A stretch of 13,294 nucleotides of DNA from Chloroflexota bacterium (lineage in GTDB: Bacteria; Chloroflexota; Ktedonobacteria; Ktedonobacterales; Ktedonobacteraceae). A program made the translations under genes and the position numbers. The stretch lies in NCBI GenBank assembly GCA_005879655.1, contig VBJK01000160.1:1-13294 (forward strand). Direction: 5' to 3'. Each line of letters opens with the position of its first letter. Within the stretch, counting starts at the first letter, position 1. The notes beneath the pieces are model-generated. The model did no database searches. It was not told the DNA's origin and saw only the letters and a program-made list of their open reading frames with translations. This document shows positions 1-7,600 of the stretch, one piece after another.

Positions 1-1062
1 TCTTCGTATTCCAGGACTAATTTCCTCATCATTATAGCGAGATTTGGGGCCCTTGATGCCCGCGTCGTCGATGAATAGGCGTACTTGATGGGGAATCTGT
101 TTACAATGAACTTTGCCGACAACCCGTTGAAATGTTGCTACTGAATTACACCAACCTTGTGGAAGGCGAGTCTGTCTGACAAGGCCGACATCAGTGAGGA
201 AGGCAGTGAGGTCTCGAGAGCAGGGGTCTAAGAGGATTTCATTATAACCTGAATAATAGTCGACTGCAGTAACGATTGGGTGACATGCAAAATCCTCTGA
301 AAATTCGTCAACTGCAGGTGGCATTCCAGAGTCCCTAATTGTAACTTTATTAAGGGGTTGAACATCATTAATGAACCGATAATTCCCATCCTTCTTTTCA
401 ACCAGAAAATAGCGGCTGCGGTAAGGACCGTTGGAGTATTCTAGTAGGCCGTTCTGTAATTTTTCGCGAACTTGCTTCGTGGCTTCCTGTTGCATGGCGC
501 GGGGAAGTCGAATATTTTGCTGTTGCCAAGGCTCATGAGGTATAGTAGGTATTTTAACAGGAGGTTCGATTTCGGGGTTGAGGAGGCCCATTTCGGAGTC
601 ATCGAAGGCAATGGCCCCTTCGTATTCGAATAAAATATCAGTGAATAGCTGCTTTTCAGGTTCTGATAGAAAATTTCCGCCGATTTGTAACCTAGCTAAT
701 CGTTCGGGGGTTAGACGAGATCCCTTCGGGACCAATTTCCCAGACTGGGGACCATTCCCGAAATTTGCTTGTCCACCAGGTCTTATTCCATCCGGTAAAG
801 CTATATTTACAGGGTGTACCTTCCGATCCTTTCGTTTATAGAGGGTTCGGACATAGGTTTCCCATTGACGACGGAAAAGGACATTTCGTAGTATAGGAAT
901 AGGTGTATGTTCGATAGTAATAGAACGCGCATGAACTAAATCGTAGTAACTGTTGTTGTAAATATCGTAGTTGTAATAATCGTAGCTGTAATAATCGTAG
1001 TTTTCAGGAGGTCTCAACTGATGAGGGACCACTCCACCTCCGACAGAGCGGCCCCTTAGACT
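1..1062 (-). CDS. pol: Pol polyprotein, unit A, partial (N-terminal segment and part of RT)
   Basis: This is the -1-frame continuation of the unit A gag ORF. The first codon after the predicted slip is AGT at 1062-1060. I read the whole frame (triplets starting at plus position 1) and found no stop codon, so it stays open to the window edge. It encodes a Tyr/Asp-rich N-terminus, a linker, and RT up to the FIDD active-site box and the segment after it. It keeps the canonical glycine in the box VDYYSGYNE (codon 247-249), where unit B has serine. Compared with unit B, differences between bases 106 and 310 are about 35 in 205, mostly synonymous, while 1-105 is identical and 311-600 has four differences. 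The ORF lacks an ATG near its start, so expression should depend on frameshifting from gag. The protein is truncated only by the window edge. Confidence 0.88.
939..1000 (-). repeat. 15-bp tandem repeats encoding a Tyr/Asp-rich stretch (unit A)
   Basis: About four imperfect 15-bp units with the plus-strand core ttgtaataatcgtag lie just inside the ORF2 frame, a few codons beyond the frameshift pseudoknot. In the pol frame they encode repeats of the form YDYYN (NYDYYSYDYYNYDIYNNSYY). The phase is a multiple of three, so the reading frame survives repeat drift. No function can be assigned. Confidence 0.75.
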
Positions 1063-1068
1063 TTTAAA
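1007..1068 (-). promoter_or_regulatory. -1 programmed ribosomal frameshift signal with predicted pseudoknot (unit A)
   Basis: On the minus strand the gag frame reads GCT TTA AAA GTC TAA, so the heptamer T TTA AAA (1068-1062) has the X XXY YYZ phase needed for -1 slippage. After six bases (GTCTAA), 1055-1046 (GGGGCCGCTC) can pair with 1034-1025 (GAGTGGTCCC), forming ten pairs including two G-U. The 11-nt loop contains GGAGGT, complementary to ACCTCC at 1012-1007. That gives an H-type pseudoknot with a 12-nt crossing loop. The geometry matches known viral signals; the function is inferred. Confidence 0.82.
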
Positions 1069-4000
1069 GCCTGTACCTTTCTTCCAACCGTATCATCCAA
1101 TGGTTCCCTCGCAAATTGACGATTCCTCTCATGATTAGGCCTAACCGCGGTAAACTCGACCATCCTCCTCCCATCCAAATTGCGAATTGTAAATTTGCAA
1201 GAGCCGTCATCTTCATTGGAAACATTAGCTCTTGCAGCGCGATACCAAGGTCTTCCGAGAATGATATCGCTATTGCAATGTTTGACCACGAATAAATGCA
1301 CGGGAATTTCCACTCCTCCTATGTCAATCGGGACATCATGGCAGACTCCAATGACTCCGGCGTCTCCAAGTTTAGCTTCCGTTTCTTCATTGTAACCTGA
1401 AATCCTCCATGAAATCTCCGTGTCAATCGGAAGCTCCAGCTCATCGAATGTCCGCTTTGCAACGAGATTAACTTCTGATCCATCATCCAATAATGCCTCA
1501 GTTTTAAGCTGTTTGTCGATAGTGACTGGTGCCCTCCCGGAGGCACACGCGTATAGTGGAGTCGCAAATTCCGTAGAAATAGACCTAGAGTAGGCCCCCG
1601 ATTTTGGTGTCGTAGCATCGGACTGTGTAGCATGATACTCCCCCTCTGTGTTAGCTGTCGTAGAATCATTGATAGGGACCCGTTTCTTGCGTGTCTGCTC
1701 GTGCATGTAGCCAGCTATACCCGGTGCCACAGCCACGATATCGCGTAAAGGTAGAGGAATAATGGTGTCCATAACTCGTTCACCAACTTGAGCAACAGAA
1801 ACTGTTTCATTAATTTCGGAAGCTAATCGGTACTTTTTGACAGGTTTCTCGGTAGGATTATCTGGAGGTTGAATAGTCTGAGAGCGTGGTGTGTCCGTTG
1901 TAGACTCGTAAATCGGTGCCAGTGAGGGTGGTTGAACATCGTCTTCCAATCTAGGGCGCATGCGTCGCTTCAAGATTTCATCTCTTTTTCGTTTTTCATA
2001 GACATCCACCTCAATAATCTCCTCTGATTTAGTACCCTTCTCGAAATCTATTTTAGTAAGATGAATAGTAGAGGAATTTCCAAGCTGGGCGATAGGTTCG
2101 ACAGTAATCGCGGTGACATTAGATATCGGAGAAGTAGTAGTTCGAGATGATGCTTCGTAGAGGGCTCTTATGCCACCGCGACCATGATTGAGTGGAAATT
2201 CTTCCCCAGTTGACGCATTGATTATTCGATACTTCTCATTAAGACGAACTTTCCCATCGCGAAGATGTTCCATGAATGAAGAACAATCTCTACGGTGAGT
2301 GTGATCGTTGCTATTGGTGCAATCACACCACGTGCATCGAGGAATAGAGGTTCTGTTGCCCGAAAAAGATCTTGATCCCGGAGTAAATTGAGAAGGTTGC
2401 ATTGCCCCTTGAATGAACAACACAAGTTCGGAGAATTGTTTGGTAAGTGCTGCAATGGGATCCGATGGTGCTGGCGGGGTAGGGTTTGAACTGGAAAACA
2501 TGGGAACTGAGAGTGCCGTAGGCGTCGTAGGCGTCGGAGGTGTCGTAGGTGCCGTAGAAGATGCCGTTGAGTGTTCCCTGGCATTAGATGCTGCACTTGG
2601 TGCAGAGGGAACAGGAAACGTTAGTATTTTTGGGGGTACTTCAATTCCATCCCTAGCTGCCTTTTCCGAGTTGTATACCGTCTGCTTCTGGATTGCCTTG
2701 GCCTTAGTGAGAATAAAGGTTTTGAGTGCTTCAAAATCCGGATCCTCAGTGCCAGTATCATGAGAACTTAGGCGCCATTCCCGTGCTGCACAAAAATCCA
2801 AGACCTTACCACGAAGATCCTCCGATAATCCATCCAAAAGACGATTAACGCGATCAAGGCTAGACAAGGCACCCTTTTGAACAAGAGCTTCTGAAATAGA
2901 GGAATATTTGAGAACAAAAACATTGAGGTCTAGGCGTGGGGCATCGCGAATAAGTTGATTAAGAGTAGCCGTGGTGTCCTTCTGTTGGTCATGTTGCCAA
3001 AATAAACCTTTTAGTTCCCCTTGAAGGGTCATCCAATTACCTGACATGTAGCCATCAAGAAGCTCGACTACCTCCTTGATGTCGGGAGTACAATAATCCG
3101 GTAACCTACTGCATTTTTGAGCATCGGCGAGACCGCAATCATCGCATTCATTGCCCCAACGACGAATGAAATCTGAAACATTGGTACCGTCAAAGGATAG
3201 AGCTTCGGGAGAGTTGGGACGCGCCATTGCGGCGTACATGCGGTAGCCTGGAGGCAGTACCGGAGTCGTAGGTTGGGTGGGAGTAGCGCCCGCAGCTGTC
3301 TCGGTAGGGGGCATGATAGGCGTGTTGATAGAATTGACAATTTTCGAGTGTTTAATAGGGAATAGAGGCTTTTGATCGATTGATTTTTCGAGTGAAGATA
3401 AGTCGCGATTGTTTAGATTCGTAGCTGTTGGAATTCTTGATTTTTCGAAGGCTTCAGGAGGAACTTTTGTACTCGGCTTGCGACAATCGAAATAATTTTC
3501 AGATAAGAGATAACGAGACTTTTGACGATCATGATTCATTAGTCCGCTATTCCTAATTCGACGAAAAGACAGGCGTTGTCGGTCACCGCTATTCCCTTTT
3601 TGGTGAAGAGATAAGCCCGGTCTATCATGAAAAGATAAGCTCGGTCGATCATCGCTATTCCCATTTGGGAAAAAATGTGAAGGCGACCGCTTATCACCCG
3701 ATAAGCAGTCGGGAAAATTTCCTAAACAGTCGACTAATGGAAGTTCTGAAGACAGATAACAAGACGTTTTTGGACGGCAATGAAGTGATCGACGACGACG
3801 AAAAAAGATAAGACTCATAGGTGACCGTTTTCGTTTGAATAATTTTTGATGGAGCGATTCGATAGGCCGCCACTTTGATAGTCTAAACCTTCCAGCATCG
3901 GAAGGACCGTAGGAGTTGCCGACACCACTACAGCATCCATATTGCTGAGGCGTGATGGTGTAGAGGTAGGGTAGAACGAGGATTACGAGTTTCGTAAAGT

Positions 4001-4127
4001 TGTAAACCAAAGAAATAACAAGAAATGCAAGCAGTAGAACTTGCGAGAATTGATCATCGAAGCAGCTTTTGAGTAGTAAGCCGAAAGTAGATTGAATAAT
4101 TGAGTGTTCCATGCCTGTGGAGCGCAT
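1056..4127 (-). CDS. gag: Gag-protease polyprotein, unit A
   Basis: This 1023-residue structural polyprotein starts at the only in-frame ATG after an upstream in-frame stop; a second ATG at residue 6 has a stronger context (G at -3, G at +4). Residues about 30-58 are strongly hydrophobic. Residues about 100-265 are a Ser/Arg-rich linker that does not align with unit B. From Met272 the protein resembles fungal Ty3 Gag: a P/T-rich stretch, then a capsid-like helical region (about 300-495), then a second P/T/S linker. A noncanonical zinc knuckle follows (C598, C601, H611, C615; CX2CX9HX3C). About 765-815 resembles the conserved segment that precedes retropepsin in fungal gag ORFs (DUF4100-like, from memory). 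A retropepsin-like protease ends the ORF, with active-site box LLDDGSEVNL (Asp881) and the family motif ILGRPWY (956-962). Residues 1019-1023 overlap the frameshift site. Translation could instead begin at Met272 (ATG at 3314), leaving the upstream ORF as leader. Confidence 0.88.
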   Translation of the reverse strand: MRSTGMEHSIIQSTFGLLLKSCFDDQFSQVLLLAFLVISLVYNFTKLVILVLPYLYTITPQQYGCCSGVGNSYGPSDAGRFRLSKWRPIESLHQKLFKRKRSPMSLIFFRRRRSLHCRPKTSCYLSSELPLVDCLGNFPDCLSGDKRSPSHFFPNGNSDDRPSLSFHDRPGLSLHQKGNSGDRQRLSFRRIRNSGLMNHDRQKSRYLLSENYFDCRKPSTKVPPEAFEKSRIPTATNLNNRDLSSLEKSIDQKPLFPIKHSKIVNSINTPIMPPTETAAGATPTQPTTPVLPPGYRMYAAMARPNSPEALSFDGTNVSDFIRRWGNECDDCGLADAQKCSRLPDYCTPDIKEVVELLDGYMSGNWMTLQGELKGLFWQHDQQKDTTATLNQLIRDAPRLDLNVFVLKYSSISEALVQKGALSSLDRVNRLLDGLSEDLRGKVLDFCAAREWRLSSHDTGTEDPDFEALKTFILTKAKAIQKQTVYNSEKAARDGIEVPPKILTFPVPSAPSAASNAREHSTASSTAPTTPPTPTTPTALSVPMFSSSNPTPPAPSDPIAALTKQFSELVLFIQGAMQPSQFTPGSRSFSGNRTSIPRCTWCDCTNSNDHTHRRDCSSFMEHLRDGKVRLNEKYRIINASTGEEFPLNHGRGGIRALYEASSRTTTSPISNVTAITVEPIAQLGNSSTIHLTKIDFEKGTKSEEIIEVDVYEKRKRDEILKRRMRPRLEDDVQPPSLAPIYESTTDTPRSQTIQPPDNPTEKPVKKYRLASEINETVSVAQVGERVMDTIIPLPLRDIVAVAPGIAGYMHEQTRKKRVPINDSTTANTEGEYHATQSDATTPKSGAYSRSISTEFATPLYACASGRAPVTIDKQLKTEALLDDGSEVNLVAKRTFDELELPIDTEISWRISGYNEETEAKLGDAGVIGVCHDVPIDIGGVEIPVHLFVVKHCNSDIILGRPWYRAARANVSNEDDGSCKFTIRNLDGRRMVEFTAVRPNHERNRQFAREPLDDTVGRKVQALKV
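3185..3340 (-). other. Near-identical 156-nt block at the leader/capsid boundary (matches 10164-10319)
   Basis: These 156 bases match unit B with one mismatch (3316), although the 64 bases on the capsid side differ at about 15 positions and the sequence on the leader side cannot be aligned. The block contains the internal gag ATG at 3314 and encodes the P/T-rich stretch and the start of the capsid region. It may be a conversion tract, or an RNA element constrained at base level. Confidence 0.8.
3587..3662 (-). repeat. Imperfect 24-bp tandem repeat in the hypervariable gag leader (unit A)
   Basis: Two adjacent 24-bp units (3605-3628 and 3629-3652) match at 21 of 24 positions. They are flanked by two copies of cgctattccc (3587-3596 and 3653-3662). 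The unit is eight codons, so the ORF stays open. Unit B has a different, 81-bp repeat at the corresponding place. Confidence 0.7.
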
Positions 4128-4295
4128 TTGAGTGCTCCTACGTCCAGGCCTGGCCGTATCGAGATAATAGAAATTTTAGATGGGCGTTTGAGGACGTCCG
4201 GTTTGACTTTAGAATGGCAGAAATTGACCGTTAGAGGCCAGTGAATTGACGTAAAGCTGTATCTAGTATGACACAGGACTCCTAGCTTCTATAGT

Positions 4296-4311
4296 CTCGC
4301 GTTGGTCTCCA
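4296..4311 (-). promoter_or_regulatory. Candidate primer binding site (unit A 5' end)
   Basis: TGGAGACCAACGCGAG lies 2 nt after the proposed LTR end. Its complement would end in ...TCCA and has C at the position expected for tRNA base 61, so a tRNA 3' end of 16 nt (5-nt T-stem, 7-nt acceptor, discriminator U, CCA) fits formally. I cannot match it to a known tRNA. It is fully conserved with 11273-11288, inside a run of about 62 identical bases. Confidence 0.4.
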
Positions 4312-4313
4312 TT

Positions 4314-4496
4314 TGTGGTAACGAGAACTGTTATGGTTTCGAAGCAAAAAGGAATGTATTTCGGCGGGGGAAATCCTCGCCCTATAAACTAAATAAAGCC
4401 AAATAACTACGAAATTTCGGGAGCCTAAAGCCGGGTGGTGATGTCCCGCCCGCCTAGTCCGAATTAAAATATATAGTAATTATCTACTATCCGACA
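4314..4496 (-). repeat. LTR shared by unit B (3' LTR) and unit A (5' LTR)
   Basis: Read on the minus strand, it starts TGTCGGATAG immediately after a polypurine tract and ends GTTACCACA, giving the usual TGT...ACA termini, with a candidate tRNA-binding site 2 nt beyond. Length is 183 bp. It aligns along its whole length with 11291-11475. The final boundary is inferred: an alternative end at the next ACA (4258) would give 239 bp. Because units share a single LTR, terminal duplication cannot be shown within one isolated element. Confidence 0.6.
4382..4388 (-). promoter_or_regulatory. Possible TATA box in the LTR
   Basis: The minus strand reads TTTATAG, about 110 nt into the LTR, within a stretch conserved in both LTRs (TTTAGTTTATAGGGCG). 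A second AT-rich candidate (TATATATTTTAA) lies about 25 nt from the LTR start. Position fits U3 promoter logic; no transcription start can be read from sequence. Confidence 0.35.
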
Positions 4497-4506
4497 TCCC
4501 TCCCTT
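4497..4506 (-). promoter_or_regulatory. Polypurine tract (plus-strand primer) of unit B
   Basis: The minus strand AAGGGAGGGA abuts the LTR start TGTCGG directly, as expected for the RNase H-resistant primer of plus-strand DNA synthesis in LTR retrotransposons. It is identical to the tract at 11476-11485. Confidence 0.75.
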
Positions 4507-4510
4507 AGTG

Positions 4511-4533
4511 GCACAATTGTCCCATAATTGTGC
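4511..4533 (-). other. Conserved hairpin next to the polypurine tract (unit B)
   Basis: GCACAATT and AATTGTGC form a perfect 8-bp inverted repeat around a 7-nt loop, ending 4 nt before the polypurine tract. The same 23 nt occur at 11490-11512. This could be a 3' end processing, packaging or termination element of the genomic RNA. No function is proven. Confidence 0.65.
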
Positions 4534-4650
4534 TCTGGAGCAGAGCGACAGTAAAAAGAAAAAGGAGGATAGAGATACCTTTCCAACGAACTGAAAACCA
4601 TGTACAAAACCATCAAAACTGATCAAGAACGCACAAAACGAGCGTGTAAA

Positions 4651-4676
4651 TTCCCACCATAAATTTCCCACATAAA
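4651..4676 (-). repeat. Short near-tandem duplication in the unit B 3' UTR
   Basis: The minus strand TTTATGTGGGAAA is followed by TTTATGGTGGGAA. The matching part of unit C has a single copy, so this is a small duplication specific to unit B or its lineage. The 3' UTR (4497-4690) otherwise holds only the hairpin and polypurine tract. Confidence 0.55.
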
Positions 4677-4690
4677 TTAATACTAATCCT

Positions 4691-7600
4691 TTACGTCAGA
4701 ATATCCATATTTTCGATCCCGACACCGTCTCGATCCTCATTTGCCTCCTCCAAATTTCCGCCATCTCCATCATTCTCACCATTACTAACCCGAATTGTAT
4801 TAGACACTTCTTCCCTGTCGGCGTCCAATTCCCGCCTAGAGTAAAACCGTTTTAATCGATTACCCGCAAAGGTAGCAGCCAGGGGGGTCCCGTCAAGTTC
4901 TTCTAGCCGATAGAACGTGGAGTCTGGAGGGATTTCTCGAATTCGGTAGGGTCCCCGCCATTTGTCATCTAATTTTCTGGAATGAGAATGTTCTAATATA
5001 GTGTTGTGAAGTAAAACGAGATCTCCGACATTTAATTTCTGAGGACGAATTCGCTTGCTGGCGTCAAAGTCGGCTTTGTTTCCTAAGCGACTATTCCGAA
5101 GATTCTTGGCAGCTTGCGCCTCATGAAGATTTCGTTGATCTAGTTGACGAATCCGCGCTAAGATGAGACTCTCATGATCTGTAACTTCCCCTTCCCAATC
5201 CACAACACTCCATGAAGGTAGACTAAGATCTATAGGTAGTAAACAATCGCGTCCGTAAAGTAGTTCGAAGGCCGAGAATCCCGTTGTCCGACGTACTGTA
5301 ATCCGATCGGCCCAAAGGGCTAGAGGAAGGTAGGTAGGCCATTCATCAATGTTGTTGCTGCAGTATTTCGAAAGGGAGTTGACAATCGCAGAGTGGCCTC
5401 TCTCGACAAGACCGTTAGATTGGGGATGATACGCAGAGATAACCGTCCGTTTAATTTTATAATCTTCCAACAGTTCTTTGCTAAATTTGAGGTTTTCCGA
5501 CCCTCCATCCATTACAGCTTTTAGAGGACATCCATGCCGACAAACAACATCTTCAAACAAGAATTTTGCCACATTCCTAGAGTTGTTTTCCTTTAGTGCG
5601 CGTCCTTCTACCCATCCTGTTAAATCACACCTCGCAATTACAATAAACTTGAATCCGTCCTTTGTCTCCGGCATGAAAACTACGTCAATCCCAATTTTTT
5701 CCAAGGCTGTGAGACTGAAAGTAGGATGTAAAGGCTCCTCATAACGTATACGGGCCCGCTTCTGGCATTCGAGGCAAGATTTGACAAATTCACGTACATC
5801 TTCGTACAATCCTTTCCATTGATAGCGGCGAGACACATTTTCGAAGGTAGTGGGCACCCCGCGATGCGCAACTTCGTCATGAATTCCCCGAATTGCGTCC
5901 AATCGTTGTTGCCGTCGTCCGAGTACGCGTTTGGGTGGCATCCCGCGTTTCCTAGACCGTTTAAACAATAGCCCGTCGCGAACCAAAAAGCCCTTCGATT
6001 TCCGTTTTAATTCCCGATATTCCGTCTCAGAAAGCCCTTCTGGTCTTTGCAGTGTTTCCAAATATTGTCCAAGCATAAGATCAGAACCTTCATATTCCCC
6101 CTGAAGTAGCCAGACCCGTCCAATAACCTGAAGTGTATCGAGTGTATCATACGTAATACTGTAGATTTTGGAGTCAAAGTAGCCGTCCACATCCTCATCT
6201 TCCTCAGGATCTAGTTCCGAAATTCCCCTTCTAGACAACGCATCAGCGCCTCCATTCTTGTTCCCGGCGACATGTTTGACATCGAAATCGAATAAACGTA
6301 TGTAGGTTAGCCAACGAGTGATCATTGCATTAGGAAGGTCGTTAGGGGGTTGATTTAGAAGCCACACTAGTGTCTGCGCATCCGTCTCCAGCTTGAAATG
6401 TCGCCCGTACAACCAAAATCTAAATTTTCGTAAAGCCTTTAATAATCCTCGACATTCCAATTTAACAGCATCGTATTTCCTTTCAATGTCATTCCAAATC
6501 CCACTTTCATAGCGTGCAGGGCGTAGATTCCCGTCCGATTGCAGTTGTGAAAGGATGGCGCCCCACCCTATAGTTGTAGAAGCGTCCGTATGCAGAATAA
6601 TTGGTAGTGCAGAAGGTGAAAAATCGACCGAGACAAGCACCGGGGCCGTAGTGATAACCGTTTTTAGTCGATCCATAGCCGATTGTTGCTCAGCTCCCCA
6701 TTCGAAAATTGCATTTTTGCGAAAGAGTTGGTAAATGGGCGCCGCAATAGTAGAAAAACCTTGAATAAATATCCTATAGTAAACGACCAACCCAAGGAAC
6801 CCTCTAGCTTGTTTTAAAGTGCGGGGAGCAGGCCAATCCACGATTTTCTGAACCTTTTTAACCTCCGGCCGACGGCCATTATAGTCACAAACCATTCCGA
6901 CAATGTCGATTCCCGGCATTCCGATTGCTGATTTGAAGCCCGCAATTGTCAAGCCGGCCACCCATGCATCCTGCATGAACTGTCTAAAAATCTCTGCATG
7001 TTCGTAGACAAATCTTCGTATTCCAGGACTAATTTCCTCATCATTATAGCGAGATTTGGGGCCCTTGATGCCCGCGTCGTCGATGAATAGGCGTACTTGA
7101 TGGGGAATCTGTTTACAGTGAACTTTACCGACAACTCGTTGAAAAGTCGCGACAGAGTTGCACCAGCCTTGGGGAAGGCGAGTCTGCCTGACAAGGCCTA
7201 CTTCGGTAAGAAAAGCAGTGAGGTCTCTAGAGCAGGGGTCTAAAAGAATTTCGTTATAGCTTGAATAATAATCGACTCCAGTAACAATGGGATGACAAGC
7301 GAAATCTTCGGAGAATTCGTCGACTGCAGGTGGCATTCCAGAGTCCCTAATTGTAACTTTATTAAGGGGTTGAACATCATTAATGAACCGATAATTCCCA
7401 TCCTTCTTTTCAACCAAAAAGTAGCGGCTGCGGTAAGGACCGTTGGAGTATTCTAGTAGGCCGTGCTGTAATTTTTCGCGAACTTGCTTCGTGGCTTCCT
7501 GTTGCATGGCGCGGGGAAGTCGAATATTCTGCTGTTGCCAAGGCTCATGAGGTATAGTAGGTATTTTAACAGGAGGTTCGATTTCGGGGTTGAGGAGGCC

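Larger units (their letters stand above)
1..4496 (-). mobile_element. Ty3/gypsy-type LTR retrotransposon, unit A (5' part)
   Basis: The unit begins with the LTR at 4314-4496, which is also the 3' LTR of unit B, and runs leftward through leader, ORF1, the frameshift signal and the first 354 codons of the ORF2 frame before leaving the window. Its frameshift region and pol line up with unit B at a constant offset of 7012 bases without net indels. Its gag N-terminal third is only partly alignable with B. Confidence 0.9.

Noticed and set aside
578..841. Plus-strand ORF repeated at 7590-7784
   Set aside because: Its repetition only reflects the duplicated pol sequence on the other strand, and the pol frame explains the conservation.
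2413..2763. Plus-strand ORF of 116 codons rich in Gly/Val
   Set aside because: Antisense shadow of the P/T-rich gag linker. The matching unit B ORF (9422-9655) differs in length and sequence.
4480..4671. Small minus-strand ORF after pol (63 codons), with a partner at 11443-11637, as a possible third (env-like) gene
   Set aside because: It begins at GTG, not ATG, in this unit and runs into the polypurine tract and LTR. The two versions share only a short middle part before an indel changes the frame. There is no signal peptide plus anchor layout.
4691..4900. Chromodomain at the integrase C-terminus
   Set aside because: After the GPY motif there is only a short basic stretch and an acidic Asp/Glu/Asn tail. 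No aromatic-cage pattern of a chromodomain is visible.
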